DNA of 64,000 nucleotides from G963662605 sp963662605. Its GTDB lineage: Bacteria; Bacteroidota; Ignavibacteria; Ignavibacteriales; Ignavibacteriaceae. The stretch's first letter is position 1. Each line of letters starts with the position of its first letter. Below are positions 1 through 9,561 of this stretch, piece by piece. The stretch is from the NCBI GenBank assembly GCA_963662605.1, contig OY759785.1, positions 1,364,001-1,428,000 on the forward strand. The letters run 5' to 3'. The position numbers and the translations under genes are program-made. The notes beneath the pieces were generated by a model. The model made no database searches. It saw only the letters and a program-made list of their open reading frames with translations, and was not told where the DNA came from.

Positions 1-350
1 GTCGCAGAAAAAAGAAAGGAGCGGAGAGCTTTTACGTGCAGACCCGTATTCCCGAACTCGCGACTGATACCGGCTTCTACTGTTCCGCCCATGAGCTTTG
101 CAATAAGGTGGTGTCCGTAACAGATACCGAGAATGGGCACGCGTATTTTTTTGATATTGGTGCCAGTGGTCAATAAGTCTTTATCGTTGACTGACTGAGG
201 GCCGCCCGAAAAAATGACTCCAACCGTATCTTTTTTTATAAGTAGGTCTTCCGGGTCACAAATTTCACTGTATACACCGATTTCACGTATGCGTCGGGCA
301 ATGAGGTGTGTATATTGTCCGCCAAAATCAACTATTACAATTTTTTCCAT
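1..350 (-). CDS. guaA: GMP synthase, glutamine amidotransferase part (partial, runs off the window)
   Basis: The frame reads open from an ATG at 350 to the window edge, giving about 116 residues. It begins MEKIVIVDFGGQYTHLIARR, the class-I glutamine amidotransferase start of GuaA, and continues with the oxyanion-type FSGGPQSV and the nucleophile elbow GICYGHH, whose Cys is catalytic. GuaA converts XMP to GMP using glutamine-derived ammonia; the ATP-pyrophosphatase half would lie beyond the edge. Only 2 bp separate it from the guaB stop, so the two are almost certainly one operon for the last two steps of GMP synthesis. Whether it is the fused bacterial form or a separate amidotransferase subunit cannot be seen here. 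Confidence 0.93.
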   Translation of the reverse strand, partial: MEKIVIVDFGGQYTHLIARRIREIGVYSEICDPEDLLIKKDTVGVIFSGGPQSVNDKDLLTTGTNIKKIRVPILGICYGHHLIAKLMGGTVEAGISREFGNTGLHVKALRSFLFSA

Positions 351-352
351 AA

Positions 353-1846
353 TCAGTATAAATCATTATCTCCGATATATTCACTATTATCCGGGATGAA
401 TATGTCATGTACTTTTCCTTCACGTATGGAAAGAGAAGAAACAACTTCAAGCTCGGCATTTTTATGCAGTTCACTAATTGTTGCCACGCCGCAGGTTGAC
501 ATGGTTGATGTTATCTTTGAAAGCGTGATCTCCATATTGTCTTTCAACCTGCCAGCATACTCAACAAAACCCTCAACGCCTTCAATAAATTGTGACTGGT
601 TATATCTCTGCTGTTTCCAATCCCGCGCCCTGTTCGAACCTTCGCCCCAGTAAGGTTTCATGATGCGCCTGTTGATGGTGACTTTTTCCGTCGGAGCTTC
701 TTCCATGCGTGCGAAATAACGCCCCATCATAACGGAATCCGCACCAAGAGCGAGTGCAACAGCGATGTCTTTTGAATTGCCGATTCCACCGTCTGCGATT
801 ATTGGTATATACTTTCCGGATTGGGAATAATACAAATCGCGTTGTGCTGCTGTTTTTATAATGGCAGTAGCAAGGCCTCTGCCGGTTCCTTTTTGTTCCT
901 GAGTGATGCAGATCGAGCCGCTGCCCATGCCGACTTTAATTGCTGCAGCGCCATTGTCTACAAGGTATTGAAACCCTTCCGCGGTCACGATGTTACCGCC
1001 GATTATAGGGATTTCGGGAAAGTTGCTTGTACACCACTTCAATGTTTCTTGCTGAAAAGTAGTATATCCATCTGATGAGTCAATACTTACAACATCCACA
1101 CCTGCTTCAACAAGAGCCGGAAGCCTTTCCTGATAATCATGGGTATTAATCGCAGCAGCGGTAAGCAGTCGTTTTTTATTGTCAACTACTTGCTGGGGAT
1201 TGTCAAGGTGGTCGCGAATATCTTTTCTAAAAACAAGGTAGAGGAGTTTATCGTTTTCATCAAGGACGGGGAGTACCGGCTGATGACTTTCCATTAACAC
1301 CGCGTTCGCCTGTTTCAAGTTGTTTGCGTGTGTTGAGGTAACGATATCTTTCCGGTGAATCATTCTTTCGCTCACCGTCATGTTTCCATGTGGTTTAATA
1401 TCGTAATCGTCCTTTCCGATTAGGCCGATGAATACTCCGCTTTTATCAACAACCGGAAACGTGTTGTACCCTGTCTTAAGGCGGAGCTTATGAAAGTCTG
1501 AAAGCAAAACATCCGGATAAATCGTCTTAGGTTTTACAAATCCGGCTTTATGTTGTTTTATCTCCGCAATCATTGCGGCTTGTTCGGATATAGGCTGTGA
1601 GCAGAATATGAATGAGACTCCACCGGCCTTGGCAAGTTCAATTGCCATTTTTACTCCTGATACTGCCTGCATTGCTGCGGATACAATCGGAATGTTTATC
1701 GTTGTAGTTTTACCGGTAAGGGGATTGAAAGCTAATTGAGTTTGCAATGATATTGCATTAGTCTTAGTCAGACTTGTAGTCAGCTGCGGAAGCAGCCGGA
1801 ATTCCATAAGAGTGCGGGATGGTTCGGAAATAATTTTTCGCGGCAT
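353..1846 (-). CDS. guaB: IMP dehydrogenase (variant catalytic-loop clade)
   Basis: 497 aa, the usual IMPDH length. It oxidises IMP to XMP with NAD+, the committing step of guanine nucleotide synthesis. Seen: an IMPDH/GMPR TIM barrel split by two CBS motifs (about residues 106-212), the IMP-binding stretch DSSDGY, GGNIVTAEG, and the loop GSGSICITQEQKGTGRG with catalytic Cys313, then GADSVMMGRYFAR. The CITQEQKG-TGRG loop and the GEGSNRARDW / GRLKDN C-terminal stretches differ from E. coli GuaB and resemble a separate bacterial IMPDH clade. A GMP reductase is the main alternative; CBS domains and the adjacent guaA favour IMPDH. The start ATG follows an AGGA four bases upstream. Confidence 0.9.
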   Translation of the reverse strand: MPRKIISEPSRTLMEFRLLPQLTTSLTKTNAISLQTQLAFNPLTGKTTTINIPIVSAAMQAVSGVKMAIELAKAGGVSFIFCSQPISEQAAMIAEIKQHKAGFVKPKTIYPDVLLSDFHKLRLKTGYNTFPVVDKSGVFIGLIGKDDYDIKPHGNMTVSERMIHRKDIVTSTHANNLKQANAVLMESHQPVLPVLDENDKLLYLVFRKDIRDHLDNPQQVVDNKKRLLTAAAINTHDYQERLPALVEAGVDVVSIDSSDGYTTFQQETLKWCTSNFPEIPIIGGNIVTAEGFQYLVDNGAAAIKVGMGSGSICITQEQKGTGRGLATAIIKTAAQRDLYYSQSGKYIPIIADGGIGNSKDIAVALALGADSVMMGRYFARMEEAPTEKVTINRRIMKPYWGEGSNRARDWKQQRYNQSQFIEGVEGFVEYAGRLKDNMEITLSKITSTMSTCGVATISELHKNAELEVVSSLSIREGKVHDIFIPDNSEYIGDNDLY

Positions 1847-1944
1847 AGTATCCTGCGGGTTGTAATTAAATAAATAACTATGCCTTAAAATTTACAAAAT
1901 TTCCTTTAAATATTTTAGTTTTTAATGTTAATTTATTTAAAATT

Positions 1945-4900
1945 TTAACCTTTAAGCATGATTTCAACGAGATTTGTTAAGGTACTCTTGTCAAATGGCT
2001 TTGAAAGGTAATGTGAGCACCCACCTGACAAGAACTCTTCCTTGTCGCCCATCATAGCAAAAGCAGTCAACGCGGCTATCGGTACATTTTTGTATGAATC
2101 CATGGTTTTTATTTCTTTCACGGCATCCATTCCCGTCAGCCCGATACCCAGGTTAATATCCATCAATATTGCGTCAAATTGCTTCCCTTGAGCAATTTTG
2201 ATAGCATCAGGGGCGTTGGTAACAACATCAAGGTCATATCTTCCTCTGAAATATATCCTGACGATGTCAATTGTAGTCCCGTCGTTTTCAACAAGTAATA
2301 TTTTCGCCCTTTTATCCGGGGCGGCAATATCCGAAGAGAGACTTCCCGTGTCTTCCAAAATCTGCATGTCGGTTTTTTGCATAGATAATATTCTTTGTTT
2401 GATAGGAATTTTTACACGGAACGTAGAACCTCTCTCTGCTTCACTCTCCAGAGAGATAGTGCCATGTAATCTTTCAATAAATTTTTTGGTAATCGTAAGG
2501 CCCAAACCGGTGCCTTCGAACCCTCTATTTCTGCCTTCGCTAACTTGTCTGAATTCTTCCCAAATAATATCCTGATTTTCCGGCGAAATTCCAATACCCG
2601 AATCAGTTACTTCAATCTGTGCCCAATACTGATTATCCTCCAAAATCTGCGAAATGCCAACCCGAACGCCGCCCTGATTGGTAAATTTTATGGCGTTATT
2701 GAGGAGATTGTTCATTACCTGTGATAAAATTCTCGAATCGGTGGGAACTGTCAGAGTGTCCGGCTCCGAATGCATTGTGAGCTGCAATCCTTTTTTAGCA
2801 GCAGTTTCGCGGAAAAGACCGACAACTTCCTCAACGATTGCTATAATATTACAATCTTTGAATAGAACATCAATTCTATTTGCTTCAATTCTTGAGAGAT
2901 CAAGAATCTGATTCAATGTTTCCAAAAGCCGGGATGCGCTGATGTAGGTACGCTGCGCCATATCCTTGAATTTAGGGTCTTCAATCTCTTCCTGCATAAT
3001 TTCGGTATAGCCGAGAATGCCGATCATCGGAGTGCGCAGCTCGTGACTCATGTTCGCGAGGAAACTTGATTTTAGACGGCTCATTTCTTCCGCATTATCT
3101 TTTGCCGCAATCAGCTGTTCGCGTAATTTTTTCCATTCCGTTATATCTTCATAACTTCCAAGGACGCCCAATTTTTGTCCGTCCTTATCAAACAGCGGCA
3201 TCTTGCTCACTCTTATCCATGCCATTGTTCCGTCATGCCGTCTTTGGAGTTCTTCATAATTCAGTTTTGGAGCATTCGAGGATAAAACGATCTGGTCATC
3301 CTCGCGGAAATACGCTGCTGTTTCCTTGTCAAATAGATCAAAGTCGCTGATACCGTAGATTGATGTTGTATCCAGAAGTCCGCAGTCGCGCGCATACGCC
3401 TGATTACATCCGAGATAAATCGAGTTACTGTCTTTCCAGAACACCCGCTGAGGAATATTATTCAGGACTAATTGTAAGCGCTGATTAGTTTGGAAAAGTA
3501 AGTGTTCGGTTCTTTTTCTGATTTCGTTACTTGTCAGATATTCATTTGCAAATTCGATATCCCGGACAAGTGCTAACAGCAAATCACATTCATCTTTGGT
3601 GAAAAAATCTTTTTCCATGGAGCAAAAGACAATCGCACCCGTAAACTCTTCATTTATTTTAAATGGGAAACTCACTCTTGAACGAAATATTTTTCTGAGA
3701 TTGTTTTTGACTTCGGCACTATAAAGGGGCGATGCCAGTATGTCGTTTACTACCATGGCTTCGTTTCGCAGAATGGATTGGATATATGCAGTTTGCCGCA
3801 ATTCCTTGTCAGTAATTTTAAACAAATCCAATATCTTATCACTCTCATAACCAAACATAACGACGCGTTCAATAGTATCGTTGTAATTACTTATTTGATC
3901 TACCCACACTAAGCTGAACTGACCTTTGCGGAAGGCTACTTCACAAACATCACTCAGTAATTGTTCTCTGGTAGTGGCACGCATCATACTTTGATTTACA
4001 CTACTCAGGAGATCATAAATTCGCATTAATTGAACAATTCTTTTTTCAGCCTTCTTTCTTTCGTCAACATCTTTGATAATTATCTGATAATATCTCGTGT
4101 CCTCAATACCGATCAACCGGATGCTCATCTCGACATGGAAACTTGAACCGTCTTTTTTCTGATGCTCTGCCTCGCACAACAGGCCTTCGTTTTCACCGAT
4201 CTGCTCCATTGCCTGTGGAATATTGGTAGAGGAAGAGGAGCTCCATAAATCTTCAAATCGCAAATGCTGAAAATCATGGTGAGCATACCCATAAATTTCC
4301 TCTGCCTTGTTGTTGGCCTCAACTATTGTTCTTGATAAATCGGTCAACAGAATAACGTCATTCGCATATTTTATCAGATACTCGAAATGGTTTTGAATTG
4401 CCTTTTTTTCCGAGAGTGCCTGTTCAATATCTTTTTTATGCCTTGAATTTATTCGTATCCAGAATATCCAGAGGATGATTCCTTCTATAAGCAGTAATAA
4501 TATGGTGATGAATGTTAAATAAACCGCCCGGACGCGGATGGGAGTATAGGCCTCTTCCTGATCCACTTTTGCTAATAAGAACCACGGAGTGTTGTGTATC
4601 GAACCGACGTATGCAATAACTTCTTCGCCTCTGTAGTCCTTGCCGATCATGAAATGATAACCGCCTTTAATCATCTTAATGCCGTTGCGGTAGCTGTCGT
4701 TTAATTTTGTTTTTAAACGCAGGGCTGCGTGAGGCCTGAATCGAAGGTTATTGGTGTAGACAAGACTATCATTATCAACTTGCAACAGAATTGCTTCACC
4801 TGATGCACTTTTTTGCGGCCATGTCTGAATGGAGGGGTACAGGAATTTATCAGGGTCTATTCGGACAATAAGCGTTCCAATCACTACAGAGTCTCTGCCA

Positions 4901-5436
4901 ACCGTTTTTATAAGAGGAATAATCATGTCAAGATGTACTTTCCCGATGATGTCGGTAAAGTGAATTTTGGAAATAATGGGCATCTTGCGATTGACTGCTT
5001 CCCTCCCGGAATTTATGGCAGTAGGGCCGATGTTCTTGTAATACTCATTGGTTACTAATTTAACCTGCATTGTCCCGGATGTTAACGCAACCCCAAAATA
5101 TTCCGAATTATGATCAACGCTTCTCATTTTGGTGAGAATCTCAGCTTTCACCTGGACATTGTTCTCATCTTTATAGAATTCTTCAACATGCTTAATAAAA
5201 AGATTATCCTGCATAATGGAGTATGCATCTTCTAATCTTTCGTCAGTCCATTTTTCAATTTGAGCGATCTTTAACTGAGCAATTGTCGCCAATTCCTCAT
5301 TTTTTACCTTAGTAATGGTCTCTTTTTGCAGCGTATAAATCAGTGTGCTGGTAAGAATAATAAGAGTTGCGACCACAAAAAAGAGAATGACGAGGGCTAT
5401 GGGGGTTTTGTATGCGGTTGATTTGATTTTGGTCAT
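1945..5436 (-). CDS. Hybrid sensor histidine kinase with Cache-like sensor, PAS-GAF-PAS and receiver domains
   Basis: 1163 aa inner-membrane sensor kinase. Order seen: TM1 (about 13-35); an extracytoplasmic sensor resembling dCache (about 36-300); TM2 (about 300-325); PAS (about 345-460); GAF-like region (about 470-635); a second PAS (about 650-770); HisKA with H-box FLANMSHELRTPM (phospho-His about 797); HATPase with the N-box NNLLNNAIKF, DSGIGI and GTGLGLTI; and a C-terminal receiver with acceptor Asp in LMDINL (about 1090) and the KPF lysine. There is no DNA-binding output domain and no neighbouring response regulator, so its partner is unknown. The stop lies 98 bp from guaB; co-transcription with guaB is possible but not evident. 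Confidence 0.9.
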   Translation of the reverse strand: MTKIKSTAYKTPIALVILFFVVATLIILTSTLIYTLQKETITKVKNEELATIAQLKIAQIEKWTDERLEDAYSIMQDNLFIKHVEEFYKDENNVQVKAEILTKMRSVDHNSEYFGVALTSGTMQVKLVTNEYYKNIGPTAINSGREAVNRKMPIISKIHFTDIIGKVHLDMIIPLIKTVGRDSVVIGTLIVRIDPDKFLYPSIQTWPQKSASGEAILLQVDNDSLVYTNNLRFRPHAALRLKTKLNDSYRNGIKMIKGGYHFMIGKDYRGEEVIAYVGSIHNTPWFLLAKVDQEEAYTPIRVRAVYLTFITILLLLIEGIILWIFWIRINSRHKKDIEQALSEKKAIQNHFEYLIKYANDVILLTDLSRTIVEANNKAEEIYGYAHHDFQHLRFEDLWSSSSSTNIPQAMEQIGENEGLLCEAEHQKKDGSSFHVEMSIRLIGIEDTRYYQIIIKDVDERKKAEKRIVQLMRIYDLLSSVNQSMMRATTREQLLSDVCEVAFRKGQFSLVWVDQISNYNDTIERVVMFGYESDKILDLFKITDKELRQTAYIQSILRNEAMVVNDILASPLYSAEVKNNLRKIFRSRVSFPFKINEEFTGAIVFCSMEKDFFTKDECDLLLALVRDIEFANEYLTSNEIRKRTEHLLFQTNQRLQLVLNNIPQRVFWKDSNSIYLGCNQAYARDCGLLDTTSIYGISDFDLFDKETAAYFREDDQIVLSSNAPKLNYEELQRRHDGTMAWIRVSKMPLFDKDGQKLGVLGSYEDITEWKKLREQLIAAKDNAEEMSRLKSSFLANMSHELRTPMIGILGYTEIMQEEIEDPKFKDMAQRTYISASRLLETLNQILDLSRIEANRIDVLFKDCNIIAIVEEVVGLFRETAAKKGLQLTMHSEPDTLTVPTDSRILSQVMNNLLNNAIKFTNQGGVRVGISQILEDNQYWAQIEVTDSGIGISPENQDIIWEEFRQVSEGRNRGFEGTGLGLTITKKFIERLHGTISLESEAERGSTFRVKIPIKQRILSMQKTDMQILEDTGSLSSDIAAPDKRAKILLVENDGTTIDIVRIYFRGRYDLDVVTNAPDAIKIAQGKQFDAILMDINLGIGLTGMDAVKEIKTMDSYKNVPIAALTAFAMMGDKEEFLSGGCSHYLSKPFDKSTLTNLVEIMLKG

Positions 5437-5687
5437 AAATTAATAAGCACGATTTCTCAGACAATGAAACAGTACAGCAGACTCATAACTAAAGTAAGTC
5501 GCAAAGGCGTAACATACTTTAAATTTTTATAGAATTCAATAAAAAAAACCGGAGAGTAAGGTATCCTCAGGTGTTTTGCCGATTATGTAATATATTTACC
5601 GCCTTTCATGTATATGTTTACTTTACAAAATGGTTTTTGTACTTTAAATTACTTGGAGTGTATTAATTATCAATCAAAAGAGTCGTT

Positions 5688-7724
5688 ATGAAATATAAAA
5701 AATATTTGCTTTGCTGCCTTTTCTCCGTATGTATAATTGCCCCGGCATCTGCACAGGAAAAAGCCGACGGTGATTTTTTATCCGCGGTTATGGATAAGAG
5801 TGTTGATCCGGGACAGGATTTCTTTAAATTCGCTACCGGAACATGGATGAAAAACAATCCGATCCCCGCATCGGAGCGTGGATGGACCGTGGGGCATCTT
5901 GTTCAGGAAGAAACCTATAACCGATTGAAAGGAATCTTAGAAGAAGCATCAACATCGAAACCGGCATCCGGTACGAATAAGCAGAAAATCGGTGATTACT
6001 ACGCAGCCGGACTCGATACCGCGGCTATTGAAAAGCTCGGATTACAGCCTTTGAAAAAAGAATTAGCAAAAATTGATGCAGTTAAGGACAAAAAAGCGCT
6101 CCTTGAAGCAGCCATGCACCTCCAGTCTATAGGCGTAGGTCCAGTCTTCAGTCTGTTTGTTGATCAGGATGCTATGAACAGCGATGCATGGGCTTTGTAC
6201 TTGTGGCAGGGTGGTATCGGGCTTCCTGAACGCGATTATTATTTCAGGGATGACGCACGTACTGAGAATATCAGAAAAGAATATGTTAAACATGTCGCAA
6301 ATATGTTTGTATTGGACGGCACCAATTCTGTAAAAGCCGAAGCCTTCGCCCGGAAAATATTTGAGATGGAAAAAGCAATGGCGGACTCTTCAAGGAAACT
6401 TGAAGATTTACGTGATCCTTATTTAAATTATAATAAAATGTCGGTCGGCGATTTACAAAAAGTCACTCCGAATATCAAATGGGCAGAACTCTTTGCAAAA
6501 AACGGCATCAAAAATGTAGACAGCCTTATCATCGGACAGCCTGAATTTTACAAGCAATTGGAAGTGCTGTTGAACAAGTATCCGGTCGGCGATTGGAAAG
6601 TATATCTTAAGTGGCACCTGCTCAATACCTTTGCAGATAAGTTGAGTTTTTCATTTGATAAAGAACACTTTCATTTCTGGCGGACAATCATGTCCGGTGT
6701 GAAGGAACAACGCCCACGCTGGAAACGCATTCAGGATGTAATTGAAAGTGATTTAGGTGAATTACTCGGACAAGTGTATGTAGAAAAATATTATTCACCC
6801 GCCACCAAAAAACGCTACGAAAAACTCGTTGACGATATAATTACCGCATATGGCGAACGAATAAAAAAACTTGATTGGATGAGTGCTGAAACCAAACAGA
6901 AGTCTCTTGAAAAACTCGGAGCAGTAACCAAAAAAGTCGGTTATCCTGATACCTGGAAAGATTTTTCAAAACTCAATATCGTTCGTGGCGCGTACATACA
7001 AAACGCAATTGCCGCTAATCAGTTCTGGTTTAACCGGTATTTACAGAGATTAGGGAAACCGGTTGACAGAACCGAATGGAACATGACTCCGCAAACTTAT
7101 AACGCGTATTATAATCCGTCAAACAATGAAATGGTTTTACCGGCAGCTATTTTCATCATTCCGGGAGTACCTGATTCGCTTTTAGATGATGCCGTTGTAT
7201 ACTCATATGCCGGAGCTTCAACAATCGGCCATGAACTAACACACGGATTTGATGATCAGGGCAGACAGTTCGATGCCAAAGGGAATCTGAACAATTGGTG
7301 GCAGAAAGAAGATGAAGAGAAGTTCAATAAAAAGACCGAGCTCATGGTCGAACAATTCGACAACTTCGTGGTTCTGGATAGCATGCATGTAAACGGCAAG
7401 GCGACATTGGGCGAAAATATTGCCGACTTAGGCGGACTTGTTACGGGTCTTGATGCCTTTAAAAAGACAAAGCAATATCAGGAAGGAAAACTCATCGCGG
7501 GATTGACACCTGAACAGCGGTTCTGGCTTGGTTATGCTTATGCCTGGTTAGGACATAAACGCCCAGAAAGTCTTGCGCAGCAGGTAATGACCGATGTACA
7601 CGCTCCGGAATATCTGCGCGTCAACGGACCGCTCAGCAATATCCCTGATTTCTATAAGGCATTTGACATTAAACCCGGTTCGCCGATGTATCGAAGTGCT
7701 GATAAAAGAGTAGTTATCTGGTAA
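5688..7724 (+). CDS. pepO: M13 family zinc metallopeptidase (neprilysin/PepO-like), copy 1
   Basis: 678 aa, typical for M13 endopeptidases, which cleave short peptides outside the cytoplasm. Seen: signal peptide through APASAQ/E; the M13 N-terminal region with DPGQDFFKFATGTWMKNNPIP; NAYYNPSNNEMVLPAAI; the zinc site H515-E-L-T-H519 in IGHELTHGFDDQGRQFD; the third ligand Glu576 in GENIADLGG; and a C-terminal tail ending in VIW. All catalytic elements are intact. A close paralogue lies at 9562-11604 on the other strand, with a helicase gene between. The gene ends at a bidirectional hairpin terminator shared with that helicase. A periplasmic or surface location is inferred from the signal peptide; no clear lipobox is present. 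Confidence 0.93.
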   Translation: MKYKKYLLCCLFSVCIIAPASAQEKADGDFLSAVMDKSVDPGQDFFKFATGTWMKNNPIPASERGWTVGHLVQEETYNRLKGILEEASTSKPASGTNKQKIGDYYAAGLDTAAIEKLGLQPLKKELAKIDAVKDKKALLEAAMHLQSIGVGPVFSLFVDQDAMNSDAWALYLWQGGIGLPERDYYFRDDARTENIRKEYVKHVANMFVLDGTNSVKAEAFARKIFEMEKAMADSSRKLEDLRDPYLNYNKMSVGDLQKVTPNIKWAELFAKNGIKNVDSLIIGQPEFYKQLEVLLNKYPVGDWKVYLKWHLLNTFADKLSFSFDKEHFHFWRTIMSGVKEQRPRWKRIQDVIESDLGELLGQVYVEKYYSPATKKRYEKLVDDIITAYGERIKKLDWMSAETKQKSLEKLGAVTKKVGYPDTWKDFSKLNIVRGAYIQNAIAANQFWFNRYLQRLGKPVDRTEWNMTPQTYNAYYNPSNNEMVLPAAIFIIPGVPDSLLDDAVVYSYAGASTIGHELTHGFDDQGRQFDAKGNLNNWWQKEDEEKFNKKTELMVEQFDNFVVLDSMHVNGKATLGENIADLGGLVTGLDAFKKTKQYQEGKLIAGLTPEQRFWLGYAYAWLGHKRPESLAQQVMTDVHAPEYLRVNGPLSNIPDFYKAFDIKPGSPMYRSADKRVVIW

Positions 7725-7750
7725 GTGAGGAACTAAGTTTTTCTGAAATG

Positions 7751-7779
7751 AAAAAGGCATCCGATTGGATGCCTTTTTT
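7751..7779. terminator. Bidirectional intrinsic terminator
   Basis: A perfect 12-bp stem (AAAAAGGCATCC / GGATGCCTTTTT) with a 4-nt GATT loop. It has a T run on either strand, lying between the convergent pepO copy 1 and deaD. Confidence 0.85.
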
Positions 7780-7790
7780 CGATTCAGCAA

Positions 7791-9431
7791 TTATTTTTCA
7801 GCTGCAACTTCTATGTGAATTTTCTTGCCCTTGACTTTCTTGCCCATCACCGCTTCAATAATTTCATCGGCATGTTTGGATGGCACATTTACAAAAGTGA
7901 ACCGGTCGAAAATATCAATTTCGCCGATCTTCTTTCCGCTGATGCCTGATTCGCCGGCAATTGCTCCGAGAATATCGCCGGGGCGGGCTTTATCTTTTTT
8001 ACCTACATTCAGGAAGAGGCGTACTTGATTTTCGCTGCTGCCTTCACTTGGTCTGCTTTGCCTGCTTTTTTCTTTATGCTTGCCCGATTTATGTGAACGG
8101 GGAGCTTGTTCCTGAACAAAATCATCAGATTCCTGTTTCTTATCCGTTGCCAGTTTTAGCTTCAGTAATGCCGCGGCAACTTCTAAAGTAGTATAATCAT
8201 CGTCGGTGATTTTTTCAATCATATGCTCGTATTTCTTGAGCTCACCGGCATCAATAGATTTTTTAATATCTTCGATAAACTGATTTTCCCGCATCTCTTC
8301 AACATCGTCGTATGAAGGTATTGGGCTGAGTTTAATTCTCGTCTTGATATATCTCTGGATGTCTTTCAGTTTGCCGATATCACGCCCGGTAACAAAAGAG
8401 AATGCTTTGCCGGATTTACCAGCACGACCGGTTCTGCCGATACGATGAACATAATGTTCTTCATCCTGCGGCAAATCGTAATTAAATACAGCCTCAACAT
8501 CATCCACGTCAAGTCCGCGTGCAGCAACGTCGGTTGCAACCAGAATTTCAACATATCCACTGCGGAATTTTTTCATTACCTTTTCACGGTTGCCTTGTGT
8601 CATATCTCCATGTAAAACGTCTGCCGAGTATCCGCGGGCCTGAAGGCGTTCAACTAATTCATCGGCGCATCTTTTTGTATTTGTAAAAACCAGAGTCAGC
8701 TTTAAATTATGTAAATCAATAATTCTGCTTAAAACCTCCAGCTTGTTCCGGTCTTTAACCTCAAAATAAATCTGTTCGGTATTTTCAACCGTCATTACTT
8801 CATGAATGACTTTTATATGCTGTGGTTCAGTTTGATACTTTTTTGTTAGATCCAGAATCGGTTTTGGCATAGTTGCCGAGAACATAACCGTTTGTCTTTC
8901 CTGCGGCGTGTTCTTCAAAATCAATTCGATATCATCTCTGAAACCCATGTCGAGCATTTCGTCGGCTTCATCAAGAACAATCAAGCGGAGATGAGTGACA
9001 TCAATGGTGCCTCTTTCAAGGTGGTCGAGAATTCTACCCGGAGTGCCGATAATAATCTGTACTCCTTTTTTCAACACCTTCAACTGGCGTTCAATCGGTT
9101 GTCCGCCGTAGACAGGTAAAAGGGATATATCTTTTTTATATCTCGCAAGCTTATTCATTTCTTCCGCAACCTGAATTGCCAGTTCGCGGGTAGGGCAGAG
9201 AATCATAACTTGTAATTTTTTGCTGTGTGCGTCCATCATTTCAATAGCAGGAATACCAAACGCGGCGGTTTTGCCCGTGCCTGTTTGTGACTGGCCGATG
9301 ATATCTTTTCCGCTGAGCATTACCGGTATGGCTTCGGACTGAATTGGGGTGGCTTCTTCATAACCAAGATCTAAAATGGCTTTATGCATCTCTTTCGATA
9401 GCGTCAAATCGCTAAATCGCAGATTTTTCAT
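7791..9431 (-). CDS. deaD: DEAD-box ATP-dependent RNA helicase with DbpA RNA-binding domain
   Basis: 546 aa. Motifs in order: Q-motif ATPIQSEAIP, Walker A SQTGTGKTAAFG, PTRELAIQ, GTPGRILDH, DEADEMLDMGF, SATMP, VATDVAARGLDVDDV and HRIGRTGRAG. A charged Lys/Ser/Gln-rich linker (about 430-465) follows, then a C-terminal DbpA/CsdA RNA-recognition domain (about 467-540, RLFLNVGKKDKARPGDILGA). This architecture is that of the DeaD/CsdA/DbpA helicases, which remodel rRNA and mRNA structure in ribosome assembly or cold adaptation. It sits alone between two M13 peptidase genes, with a terminator on its 3' side. Confidence 0.94.
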   Translation of the reverse strand: MKNLRFSDLTLSKEMHKAILDLGYEEATPIQSEAIPVMLSGKDIIGQSQTGTGKTAAFGIPAIEMMDAHSKKLQVMILCPTRELAIQVAEEMNKLARYKKDISLLPVYGGQPIERQLKVLKKGVQIIIGTPGRILDHLERGTIDVTHLRLIVLDEADEMLDMGFRDDIELILKNTPQERQTVMFSATMPKPILDLTKKYQTEPQHIKVIHEVMTVENTEQIYFEVKDRNKLEVLSRIIDLHNLKLTLVFTNTKRCADELVERLQARGYSADVLHGDMTQGNREKVMKKFRSGYVEILVATDVAARGLDVDDVEAVFNYDLPQDEEHYVHRIGRTGRAGKSGKAFSFVTGRDIGKLKDIQRYIKTRIKLSPIPSYDDVEEMRENQFIEDIKKSIDAGELKKYEHMIEKITDDDYTTLEVAAALLKLKLATDKKQESDDFVQEQAPRSHKSGKHKEKSRQSRPSEGSSENQVRLFLNVGKKDKARPGDILGAIAGESGISGKKIGEIDIFDRFTFVNVPSKHADEIIEAVMGKKVKGKKIHIEVAAEK

Positions 9432-9507
9432 TAATCAACTTTCTTTTCATATAATATTTTTTAATCAACATGTAATATACGATTATATATCGAGACGAAG
9501 GCAGTAT

Positions 9508-9537
9508 AAAAAAAGCCTGCCCCACCGGGACAGGCTT
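9508..9537 (-). terminator. Intrinsic terminator of pepO copy 2
   Basis: On the minus strand, an 11-bp GC-rich stem (AAGCCTGTCCC / GGGGCAGGCTT, one G-U) is followed by a T run. It lies 25 bp beyond the stop of the second M13 peptidase. Confidence 0.85.
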
Positions 9538-9561
9538 AAAAAGACGTGAAAAACGAGGAAA

